64,000 bases of DNA, taken from the NCBI GenBank assembly GCA_023078685.1, contig JALGAS010000003.1, positions 2,728,001-2,792,000 on the forward strand, given 5' to 3'. Below are positions 54,832-64,000 of this stretch, piece by piece. Numbering within the stretch: the first letter of the stretch is position 1; each line of letters begins with the position of its first letter. Under the pieces are notes generated by a model, which saw only the letters and a list, made by a program, of their open reading frames with translations, ran no database searches and was not told the DNA's origin. The position numbers and the translations under genes are program-made. This DNA is from Neopestalotiopsis rosae (taxonomy: Eukaryota > Ascomycota > Sordariomycetes > Amphisphaeriales > Sporocadaceae).

Positions 54832-56082
54832 ATGGCCGCCGACCCGTTTGACTCAGCCTTGTAAGTTGCTCAGAACTATTTACCTACTCGGAAAACGACC
54901 AAAACACCAGACTAATAATTGGGATCCTCTTCCCCCTCATCTTCACAGGGACCTGCTCCGCCGCCTGAACCCCAAGCACACGACGCAGCACCTGCAGTCC
55001 CTCATCACGCTCGCGCCGGACCTGACCGAGGACCTGCTCTCGTCGGTCGACCAGCCCCTGACCATCCGCCGGTGCAAGCAGACGGGCCGCGACTACCTCC
55101 TCTGCGACTACAACCGCGACGGCGACAGCTACCGGTCGCCGTGGTCCAACGAGTTCGACCCGCCCCTCGACGGCGGCGTCACGGGCGATGGCGGCGCGGG
55201 CGACGGCGCGGGCGCCGCCGGCGTGCCCAGCGACAAGGTCCGGAGGATGGAGGTCAAGGCCAACGAGGCCTTTGACGTCTACCGCGAGCTCTACTACGAG
55301 GGTGGTGTGAGCAGCGTGTACTTTTGGAACCTGGATGACGGCTTTGCCGGCGTGGTATTGCTGAAGAAGGGTAAGCGAAGACCAAAGAAAACACTTCCCA
55401 AGTTCTTGTTTCATGCCATGGCCCAACGTGTGGGGGAAAGTAGCGGTGGATTGGTTGTCATGTGGTCAAAGGCAAATCGTATCCGGTCGTCCTCCTCGTC
55501 TGCAATCAGGAGGGATTGCTGACGGAGTGGTCACATTGTCATACTGTCTTGTTGGCACTGGCCTACGAGCGCTTCATCTATTGTCCCGTTGGCCAACGGA
55601 GACTAGATATTTGCCTGCTTGCGAGCGCCTCCAACCTTTCCGAAACCTTGAAGCTCTGAGCTAACCACCGCATTACAGAAGCCAAGCCCGGCAGCACAAG
55701 CGAAGGATCGTGGGACTCCATCCACGTCTTCGAAGCCATTGACCGCGCCCGCGTCACACAGTACAACCTGACGTCGACCGTGATCCTGTCGCTGGCCAAC
55801 AGCGGCTCCGGGCTCGGCGACATGGACCTGAGCGGCAACATGACGCGCCAGGTCGAGACGGAGCTGCCCGCCGAGAACGACGAGCAGCAGATTGCCAACA
55901 TTGGCAAGCTCGTCGAGGACATGGAGCTCAAGATGCGCAACCTGCTCCAGGAGGTCTACTTTGGCAAGGCCAAGGACGTCGTGGGCGACCTGCGCAGCAT
56001 CGGCACGCTGAGCGAGGCCGGCAGGGACCGGCAGGCCCAGAGGGAAATCATCGGCAGCATGAACAAGTTTTCTCGCGATTAG
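54832..56082 (+). CDS. CAP2: F-actin capping protein, beta subunit
   Basis: Three exons: 54832-54860, 54949-55370 and 55679-56082 (introns of 88 and 308 nt), giving 284 residues. The protein starts [18 protein letters not shown] and contains [15 protein letters not shown] and [20 protein letters not shown]. It continues with [18 protein letters not shown] joined to [11 protein letters not shown]. The C terminus holds [11 protein letters not shown] and GNMTRQVE. These are diagnostic blocks of the conserved CapZ beta subunit, which pairs with the alpha subunit to cap actin barbed ends. A Gly/Ala/Asp-rich insertion of about 20 residues ([17 protein letters not shown]) sits before SDKVRRMEV. The second intron is much longer than all others here. 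Confidence 0.96.
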
Positions 56083-56669
56083 TTTTTTTGAGACCCCCAA
56101 ATTTTTATCTGGAAATATAGATTCGGGTATGGGAATTGATAATAGCGACTGATTCTCTTCCATTTCCTCACTCGTACCCGGAATTATCATCACGACGGGG
56201 TAAGATGCGAAATACTGGTCCAATTTGCGAACAAATCATAATCATGACAGCATCGCGAGAGTTATGATCAGCAGAACAAATGGTTTTATTGTGTAATTGC
56301 CGCAAGTCTCAAGGTGCTACAATGAGGCCATCGTTGGAGAATTACATACTCCCGGAGATGATGTAACTATGGACGACTATTCACCTTTTGGGGCGCTCTG
56401 AATCGCGGAGTTTGTAAAATCTCGAAAAGCACTAGGTTCGGGACATATTCGTATATGATTTGAATGTTGCTCTACGTGATATCTCAAACCAGGTCCATAC
56501 TCCAAACCTTTCCACTTGGTCTCTAATATACTATATTTTCGATACCAAGCTCTGTCCTCTAGTATGTTTCATGAAGAAGAGCCTCATCCAAGAAAGCATC
56601 AAAAATGGCTTTCCTTGTATCAATGTTTGAACACATCTCAGATCTGAGAAGTCATATCGAGAAAGGGGG

Positions 56670-56694
56670 AAAAAAAAAAAAAAAAAAAAAAAAA
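56670..56694. repeat. Poly-A tract (25 A on the plus strand)
   Basis: An uninterrupted run of 25 A, the longest homopolymer in the window. It could be a retroposed poly-A tail, but no adjacent element end or target duplication was seen. Confidence 0.95.
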
Positions 56695-56772
56695 GTCCTA
56701 CTCGATTGATGGGCGTAAGGATATCCCGTTCCCATGTGGGTAAATGCAACCCAATGCATCCTTGAGATAGCG

Positions 56773-57843
56773 TCATTGTAGCATATCTTTGCTGATTTTC
56801 GGCTGTCTTTGGCCGTCTTCTTGAACACACTGCAGTCGTAATGACATTCGTGGAGCAACATGGAGGACGTCTATGCTTTTTGCACCAACGGACTTGTTGC
56901 CAGGCTTATCAGCGTTGGTGGCTGCTATGCCAGCCAAGGCTGGGAGCATAACGCGGCGAGATGGCATGGCCACGAATGGTAGCGAGCTTCTCATACTGGT
57001 ACATCCTACGATGGAAGGGAAGAAATAAGTGTGTTGGTGGCCAATCACCGAGTAGATGGCTTAGTCAAAGAAAGAATCAAAGCTAAGAGCATATGACTTA
57101 CGCATGATCCCTTGCAATAATTCGTTGTAAAGCCACACGAGCTTGATCGTTGGGTCAGGGAATGATAGCGCGATCCAGACCATGTTGTTTACCAAACGTG
57201 CTGTCCAATGCCTGTAGTCCAAGATGTCATTCCGGCTACCGAGTATAGCATCGGAGTCGCCGGCTGCCTTGCCGGTCGTGCTTCTGAAATTATGGCAGCG
57301 ACGGTGACCCTAGTAGCGTAAAGCCAACCTGACCTTACCAGAGATTGTTTCAGGAGCTTGCATTACACACTCTCCTCGTCGTGTACTCTTTTGCGAGTAG
57401 TTGACGTGCATGCCAAGCAAGGTTTTATATTGCCTGTTGCCGAACGATTGCGAGACCCCTGTTCCGGGGGAACTTTACTGAAACCTCATTTTTAAGTGTC
57501 TATTCGAGCCAACAAGGCATGCTGCTTACGTTAGATCTCAATCATTGTGCGAAGGCAGTACCTGTCGATCGTTACTGTATTCTTCGTAGAACAACTGAGA
57601 CGTGTCAATGCCAGGGAGGCCCTTTACGAGGCACAACTGCCTATTCTGGGCACGGAGTTTGGCATAGTCGTCGTCCTGCCCGTAAATTGCAAGATTTTGA
57701 AATGTTGACCATTTTTCCTTGGGAAATATTCCTTGAAAGTGTGAAAGTGGGCCATTAACTTCCTTCGAGTACTGGGTGAGCAGACGGAAATGAGCCACCG
57801 GTTTCCAAAGTTGGTGCCTCAAAGAGCCGAGCGGATGATGCAT
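56773..57843 (-). CDS. Tentative three-exon gene, unknown product
   Basis: Three protein-like exons can be joined in frame: 57843-57562, 57309-57102 and 57005-56773, giving 240 residues. The introns would be 252 nt (GTACTG donor, CTACTAG acceptor) and 96 nt (GTAAGT donor, CTGAC/CTAAG branch region, CGTAG acceptor). Exon 1 reads MHHPLGSLRHQLWKPVAHF and continues in well-mixed residues. Exon 2 contains LVNNMVWIALSFPDP and IKLVWLYNELLQGIMR. No domain is recognised. The long first intron and absent promoter evidence make this weak. It may also be part of a longer gene or a relic. Confidence 0.35.
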
Positions 57844-59496
57844 ATTTTCCTTCCAAAACAATCGTCATTGACTGCTCAAGGCGACACTGCCAAGTTGGAG
57901 CTCACAAGCTGGGTAATACGTTGTGTGTTGTAAATCTCCCCCGACCTGCCGTAGCAAGACAGCAATGCGGCTGACGGCACCCTTGGCATACTGAATGCAT
58001 GGCAATAAAAGACCCCGAAGCAGGAGTAGCGGTCGAACAACCGAAGGAACAATGCAGAAGACGAGCCCAGCCAGCCTGCCTGGCGACGGGGTTTATCTCC
58101 GGTGCATACTGTATGTACTGTACTGCATTGCATGCAGCGAAGACCCTGGTCCGTCAATCCGCTTCCCTCTTTGTTTTCGCACACAATCAATGTGAATCTG
58201 ACACTGACGAACTGCGAAGATCCCTAATACCACTATCCGCAGTACCGAGCTCCTGGTAAGTGTCAGCTGATGAGATATGCCATGTGTACCTTGATAGTGG
58301 TATTAGCATGCACTCCTTGCGCGACGTCGTCCACGATCCGATCGAGAGAATTGGAGAGCCTGGGTTTTTGACACTTCCGGAGGACCTTGAGCACTGAGCA
58401 GCAAGCAGTGAGTGCATCCATCTTCTTCGGGTCCGCTGCTGGGCGGAGTATAGTGTCCTGGGTGTTTGTATGTATCCACTCCTGGAGCGTAGTGTAGTGC
58501 AAGGTACAATACATATCCTACCACCCAACGAGGCCGAAGCCGAAAAGAAGCGTTCGCGAAGAAAAAGCAAAGAATTTGCTTTCGCATGCTTGGTTCGCTT
58601 GGGGGAAGACCAAGGTTGATCGACGAATCTTTTGCCAGTGGGAACTGCTTGGGTCGACAGGGTTCGTCATGTAACGAAAAGGGGATGGGTGCTGCGCGAG
58701 AATCTTTCTAGAAACAATGGTCCCCCCTTGACCCAGTTTGCCCATGGCGGGCCGCAGTGAAGAAGCAGCTGGGAATGGGAGGATCCCTGGCGTTGCATTG
58801 GCCCCGTCCCCTTTCTGGAGCCCAGCCAACGCAATCGAGCTTCGTGACTGGCCGCCGCTCGCTTTTAGAGGCTCATGAACGATGTGGGAATTCGCTGGGT
58901 TCTAGGAAGAAGATGTACGGTCATCGGAGTACATAGGTAGCAGCAGCAGTAATTTGTTCGTGGCGGTCACCAACGAAACAAGAACAAACTCCTTACCTAC
59001 GTGTCTGCGTGTCCGTCTAGTGTAGTCCAGCTACGAACCATGCTGGCTATATTGCCCACGCGCCTCTTTATGCATGAGTGTCGATTGGCATGTAAATTTG
59101 AAATTGTCCGACATTATAGGTGCAGCATCTACCCCTTTGATCGTCATGTAGTTCCAAGATTGCAGACTGGCTGGTACTGGAACTGTGCGTCGCGCATGCA
59201 TCCAAGTATGTAACTCCTGCCGACTCCAAGATGCAGGTGAACAACGTCTGCTTCTTTCGGTAGAAGACAGGACAGGTACTGGGCTGGCTGGCTGGGGGGG
59301 AAGGGGGTCGAGGGTTTGTTGGCGACCTGATGCATCACAGGTTGCGTTTCCAGAAATTACAAAAAGACGGCGTTTGCGACACTGCGACATTGCACAGAGT
59401 CCGATCTCGCTGCGGCAATGTCTTATGGGCGACGACCACAGGTGTGTGTATGTATGAATGATGCGAACCGTGGCGTTGGATGTGTTCCAGGTTGTT

Positions 59497-59525
59497 TGTG
59501 TGTGCGCGCGCGTGTGTGTGTGTGC
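59497..59525. repeat. Alternating GT/GC purine-pyrimidine tract
   Basis: About 29 bp of strict T/C-G alternation with a central GCGCGCGC block. Such tracts favour Z-DNA. Confidence 0.9.
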
Positions 59526-59591
59526 TGCATGTGTATGAAAGATATGTATCAAAAGGTTCAATGTTGTTAGGCAGGTACCGTAATAATCTGT

Positions 59592-59619
59592 CCGACCGAC
59601 CGACCGACCGACCGACCGA
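59592..59619. repeat. Tetranucleotide microsatellite, seven copies of CCGA
   Basis: Seven perfect tandem copies of CCGA. No gene overlaps it. Confidence 0.95.
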
Positions 59620-61380
59620 TACTGTGACTGGTGACCTACAATTTCCATACAAGTTATCTGGTGGTGAATGAATGCGGTTGGTGAGTGCCTTGCCCCTCCC
59701 CCTCACCTCCCAACGTGGACTTGGTCGAATGCGAACAAATGGGCTTTCAGGTACTAGAAGCAGGTAAAACACTGGTATTGTGGAGGGTATAAATGGCGGT
59801 CAGCTATTGATCTCTTCCTCCTCTCTGCGATCGCCCATCATATCGTCTGGACCGTCCGAACTTCTTGTCGGCTATTAATAAGTCACTCTGATGCGGATGC
59901 GTTTCGGCCGCCTGACTGAATCGTACGCCGTGCTGCGTGCATATGAGATGCTTGCGCGCTTTACTTTTAGTGCATCCGGCTGGAAGCTTGAGGGGATATG
60001 GACGAGACCAGTGGCGATCTCCAAAGGTGTCTGGTGTGTATGTACGTAGTTTTGCATGTAGGTAGGTAGTATTCCGACAAATTTACTCAAATTTTTCAAT
60101 CACGTTCGCAGGATTGATAATCTCTGAATCGCTTGCTGAGAATCTGTACATCCATGGATGCCATATGTACCTCGATATGTAGGTACGCGCTCTTGCCTAG
60201 GCGAAGTCAGGTATTGCTCCCCTCTTCTAGGGCGGGCAGCTGATAGTTCAATGTTGTTTGTGCACTGTAACATTAAATGTTTAGCAGGACGAGATTAGGC
60301 TACTACATTGTATCAAATGTTGTATATAAAAAAAACTTCTCACGTCAAATTGCCGTAATGCGTTTGTTTCATGCTTGAACTCGTTTTTTGACGCAGATGC
60401 ATATATGTAATAAGGTATCAACTCGTATACCCTGCGATCAGCCAGGTAAGGTAAACATGACTGTGAGTTTGTGCATACAAGGCAGGTGGTACATTGGTCG
60501 GCAAGGTCATGTACTTCGTAGACGAAATTCTTCCAAGATTTCCTACATGTTGTAATGTTTCAATGGTAATAACTATTTGCATCAATACCTAGGTACGGTA
60601 CAATAGGTAGGGATGTGGCCAGGAGGAAAAGAAGGTCAACGAGTACCGTTTGGGAAGGGGGATGGGAAACTTGGACGAAAAGAATCAAACAAACCCTTGA
60701 AATGCAAGAATAGTAGGGGTCTCCCGGCGTTGTAACAGACAGCAGCTGTGTTGCGGCACGGCTCTTACGAGGATTGATACCTTAGGTAGGGTGCGTTAGG
60801 CCAGTCTGGGACTAAGTAGATGGCTTCAAGAAAGTGCTGACTGGGAAAGAAGAACTGAACTGCGAGGGACGTCTGTTTTGTCGAATGGAAGCGAGCAAAA
60901 AGAGCGATTGTGACAGACAACAGACAAGAGACAGACCCGACCCGCCAGCCCGCCGAGCAAGAAACTGGCTTGCACTTGACCCGTAGGAACCTGGAATATC
61001 AAGCCAACAAGCGCATTCATTGTTCAATCAGTGGGCAAGAAAGAATCCATGGATGGGTGCCGGCTTTGGATCGTGGCGGCCCTTCGCTAGTTCCCTTTGG
61101 CGAAGGGCCTCCCTACCCGCGTCCGGCGTGCAATTGACTTCCGTCCGTCGGCTGGTTTGTTCCCAATCCTTCCCTCTATTTTCCTCTTTGGTCATCGTAC
61201 AAGTGCAATCCGTCGTGGTCTCGTCCCCTCGGCCGGCCGCTGACCCAGGAGACGGTTGTGACGGTCTGCGTAAGGTCCGTCCATTTCGCTGCGTCACGAC
61301 TCACACAACCACATCATCCTACATACAACTTTTTTATTTGATTTTTTTTATTTTAATTTTTTATTACATGAAAGCAGCAG

Positions 61381-61399
61381 CACACACACACACACACAC
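61381..61399. repeat. CA dinucleotide microsatellite
   Basis: Nineteen bases of CA repeat following a CAGCAG, with a second short CA run 20 bp further on. Confidence 0.9.
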
Positions 61400-62219
61400 T
61401 CATGGAGGCACACACACACCTCTCTTAAATGTCGTTCCTGGCACAAGGCACATACCCACCCCCCACAACCAAGTTCCGTGTACATACAGTACGTGCAATC
61501 TACCGCAGACCTGGACCGTCCTAGATAATCTGTACTCAATAGTATTCCGTACGTCAGGTCCAGTTTCTCAACTCCGGACCATTCATGAAGTAGTTCCAGG
61601 GTCCGTTTCTTAGCTCCAGTCTGTCATAAGGGCTGGGGCTTGCCGCTTCGCATGGACATCCTCTTCTACCTTCACAGTAGCACGTACAAAAGTGAAATGA
61701 GCAAATATTAGTGCCTGGGATCCGCGGGCCCATTCTCTAACTAGCCAAACATTATTTCCAGTCTCTTTGTACAACTCATACACTTGACACAATACACCAC
61801 TCTCACTCACATCTCTCTCTCGGCCTCTCGAGACACAACTTTCGAGTAGTGCTTGCTCTTTGCTCAACTGCTTGCTTGCTGCCGTCCTTTCCCTCCCATC
61901 CACCGTATCCTCCGAATACACCAGGCACCTTCTTTGTCATCCTCCCTTGCCATTGCTACCTCCGTCCGGGACGCCGACGCCAGACCTAGAGAGATCCCAC
62001 CCAAGACGTCCCTCTTCCGTTTCGGCCGTCTCCCCTGAATCCGACCTAGCTCTCAAGTGGACCCGGGGCCTTTCGACGGACTCTGAACTTTGGGCTTCCT
62101 CCCAAATTCCAAAGTCTTGCCAAACCCCGCGCAGTAGCCCAAACCCGCCCCTCTGGCCAACATCTGTCAGACAACCGCCGATTCCAATTATTCCCCATTG
62201 TCTGCCTGTCTGTGTGCTG

Positions 62220-62228
<9 letters not shown>

Positions 62229-62251
<23 letters not shown>
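62229..62251. repeat. CTG trinucleotide microsatellite in a likely 5' leader
   Basis: Seven CTG copies directly after a TAC repeat, ending 39 bp before the start codon of the epimerase-like gene, so probably in its 5' untranslated region. Confidence 0.9.
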
Positions 62252-62289
62252 CTCGACCTTAATTCTCCTCGCCCGCGGAACAAAAAATC

Positions 62290-63666
62290 ATGGCGACCGA
62301 GAAACCGTCGGTGCTGATCATCGGCGGCCTGGGCTACATCGGACGGTTCCTCGCTCTGCATATCCAGAAGAACAATCTTGCATCGGACGTCAGGGTGGTG
62401 GACAAGGTGCTGCCGCAGCTCGCATGGCTAGCGCCAGAGTTCGAAGAAGCATGTTCTGGAGACAAATTCATGCAGGCTGATGCGACGAGAGAACGTACGT
62501 CTTGATCTGCCTCCCAAATTTCCCTTGTTTGCTCTCAATTCTTCCTTTCGTCCGTTGGTCGTCAAGTCTGTATATGCACTTGTGCTTGCAGTCGCTCTGA
62601 GTGTAAAGTCGCCCAAACCGAGTTTGCTGACAACAATTCCTCTCATTACAGAAGCACTAGCGAGGGTATTCGACCGAGCAGATGGCAAGCAATGGGATTA
62701 TGTCTTCAACTGCGGTGGAGAGACCAGATATTCTCAGGAGGATGAGGTGTACAAGCTGAGATCCCTCGCCCTGTCGCTGGCGCTGGGTAAGGAGTCGGCC
62801 AAGCGCAAAGTAAAATGCTTTGTCGAACTGAGTACGGGAATGGTGTACAAGTCGGACTCGGCTCCCAGCAAGGAAAGCGATAAGCTCAAGCCGTGGAGCA
62901 GAATCGCTGTTTACAAACTGGAAGCTGAGCAGGAGTTGGCCAAGATTGAAGGGTACGTATAGTCCGATTGGCGATTGTTTTTCCCCCTCCCTCCCCTCCC
63001 TCCTCTCCTTGGCTCTCAGCTGACGTGAGTGTTGGATGTAGGCTCAATCTCGTAATCGTGCGTCTTGCACACGTCTACGGACCCTATGCTTCCCAATGGG
63101 TGGCTACAGCTCTTTGCATGGCACGCGTATACCAGCACCTGGAGGACGAGATGAAGTGGTTGTGGACAAAGGACTTGCGCACAAACACGGCGCATATCGA
63201 CGACGTTACGCGGGCCCTGTGGGACGTCGCGAGGTGGTACGACGCTGGCAAGGCGAAATGGGATACCAAGGAGATGGGCACGACGCCAATCTTCAACGTG
63301 GTGGATGACGGTGCAACGACGCAAGGCACCATGGCCGAACTGATCGGCCAGATTTTCAACATCTCGACGGGCTTCCAAGGAACGCTCATCAGCTCCTTCG
63401 CAAGGCTCAACCTAGATAGCGTCGTCGACGATGTCAACGACCAAGTGCTGGGTCCCTGGGCAGATCTCCAAACCGACGCCGGCATTACCCGAACCAGCCC
63501 CCTCACGCCATTTATGGAGAAGGAACTTCTCAAGGACACAGATCTCAGCATGGACGGTGAGCGGTTGAAGAAGGTGGTGGGCTTCCAATACGAGAAGCCC
63601 CGGATGACTAAGGAGCTTTTGGAAGATGTGATTGAAAGTTACAAGAAGATGAAGTCGTGGCCATGA
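62290..63666 (+). CDS. NAD-dependent epimerase/dehydratase-like (extended SDR) protein
   Basis: Three exons: 62290-62494, 62652-62952 and 63042-63666 (introns of 157 and 89 nt), giving 376 residues. It starts MATEKPSVLIIGGLGYIGRFLALH; GGLGYIGR is the Rossmann glycine motif of extended SDRs. Further on it has VFNCGGETRYSQ, KCFVELSTGMVYKS and RLAHVYGPYASQW, which correspond to the NAD-binding and active-site strands of the epimerase family. At the expected YxxxK position the sequence reads YKLEAE, without the usual lysine four residues after the tyrosine, so catalysis may be altered. The protein resembles fungal proteins annotated as NAD-dependent epimerases of unknown substrate. No signal peptide. 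Confidence 0.88.
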
Positions 63667-64000
63667 TGATGATCAAGAAGCAGGGTCGTCGTCTTGTGGA
63701 AGGGTGTGTTTGAAAAGCCTGCTTCGAGGCCCCGGGAACGTCGTATGAGAGTCCAGAGAGAGATCTTGACGAATCACATCCGGGGCCCTTAGCGATTGAA
63801 GCAAGAGGGAGTCATGCTCTATTGGCATCATTGCATTTATGAAAGCAACGACAGTTGTGATGGTGCATGGATACGGCATCTGTACGACTAGGATATCCAT
63901 TTTCGTTCCCTTATTTAGTCTACCTATTTGACAGTGGTAGTTTCTACTTGTGTGCCGATTCAATAACACCTCAATAGAAAGCAAGCAGAGCAACCTTTGG
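63667..64000. other. 3' flank of the epimerase-like gene
   Basis: A minus-strand frame here lies in the 3' region, lacks motifs and is not called. Confidence 0.5.

Larger units (their letters stand above)
56083..62289. other. Gene-poor region (6.2 kb) with microsatellites
   Basis: Holds several simple repeats and one tentative minus-strand gene, all listed separately. Many short frames overlap simple repeats and are not called. The last kilobase before 62290 is pyrimidine-rich and looks like a long promoter and 5' leader of the epimerase-like gene. Confidence 0.5.

Noticed and set aside
59031..59772. Long minus-strand frames across the microsatellites
   Set aside because: They translate simple repeats (His-Thr and Arg-Ser-Val runs) and have no coding character.
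63673..63993. Minus-strand frame in the 3' flank of the epimerase-like gene
   Set aside because: No domain, no upstream signals; consistent with 3' untranslated sequence.

Overview
The window looks like a euchromatic piece of a filamentous ascomycete chromosome (Pezizomycotina, probably Sordariomycetes/Hypocreales; the order is a guess). The evidence is the gene content (HET domain, Zn2Cys6 regulators, DUF3176, fungal DHA1 and DHA2 transporters, secreted bicupin), the many short spliceosomal introns (mostly 50-110 nt, GTRNGY donors, CTNAY branch sites, YAG/AAG acceptors) and intergenic spacers of about 0.3-4 kb. There are no operons, CRISPR arrays or bacterial-style genes. All exon structures were assembled by eye from splice signals and checked for frame closure; none is transcript-supported.

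Layout. 0-10 kb: the 5' part of a D-lactate-dehydrogenase-like gene at the left edge, a small secreted cysteine-rich protein, a secreted proprotein with Kex2-type sites followed by a G-quadruplex-type motif, a four-helix membrane protein, then about 3.7 kb without a convincing gene. 10.8-27 kb: SulP sulfate permease, secreted oxalate decarboxylase, DUF1275 membrane protein, a 12-exon DHA2 drug-type transporter with a 9-nt microexon, a secreted sulfatase and a short-chain dehydrogenase. 27-36 kb: a HET-domain gene bracketed by two diverged direct repeats, a tRNA-like Pol III element, a DUF3176 membrane protein and a coiled-coil protein ending in a PPxY motif.

36-50 kb: a triplicated non-coding repeat, then a Zn2Cys6 regulator and a DHA1 transporter that diverge from a promoter carrying repeated TGTCCGAT motifs. 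Next come a GPI-type surface protein, a second Zn2Cys6 regulator, an acetoacetate-decarboxylase-like protein and a glutathione S-transferase. This stretch looks like an accessory or detoxification neighbourhood, but it has no polyketide, peptide or terpene synthase. 51-64 kb: a small secreted AA1-like protein, a ferric-reductase-type oxidoreductase, the conserved F-actin capping protein beta subunit, about 6 kb of gene-poor DNA with several microsatellites and one tentative three-exon gene, and an NAD-dependent epimerase-like protein at the right edge.

How the genes fit together. A secreted sulfatase and a sulfate permease lie within 15 kb and could form a sulfate-scavenging pair. Oxalate decarboxylase and the ferric-reductase-like protein fit life in acid, metal-chelating or host environments. 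The two regulator modules could each control their neighbours. These links are inferences from position and family only.
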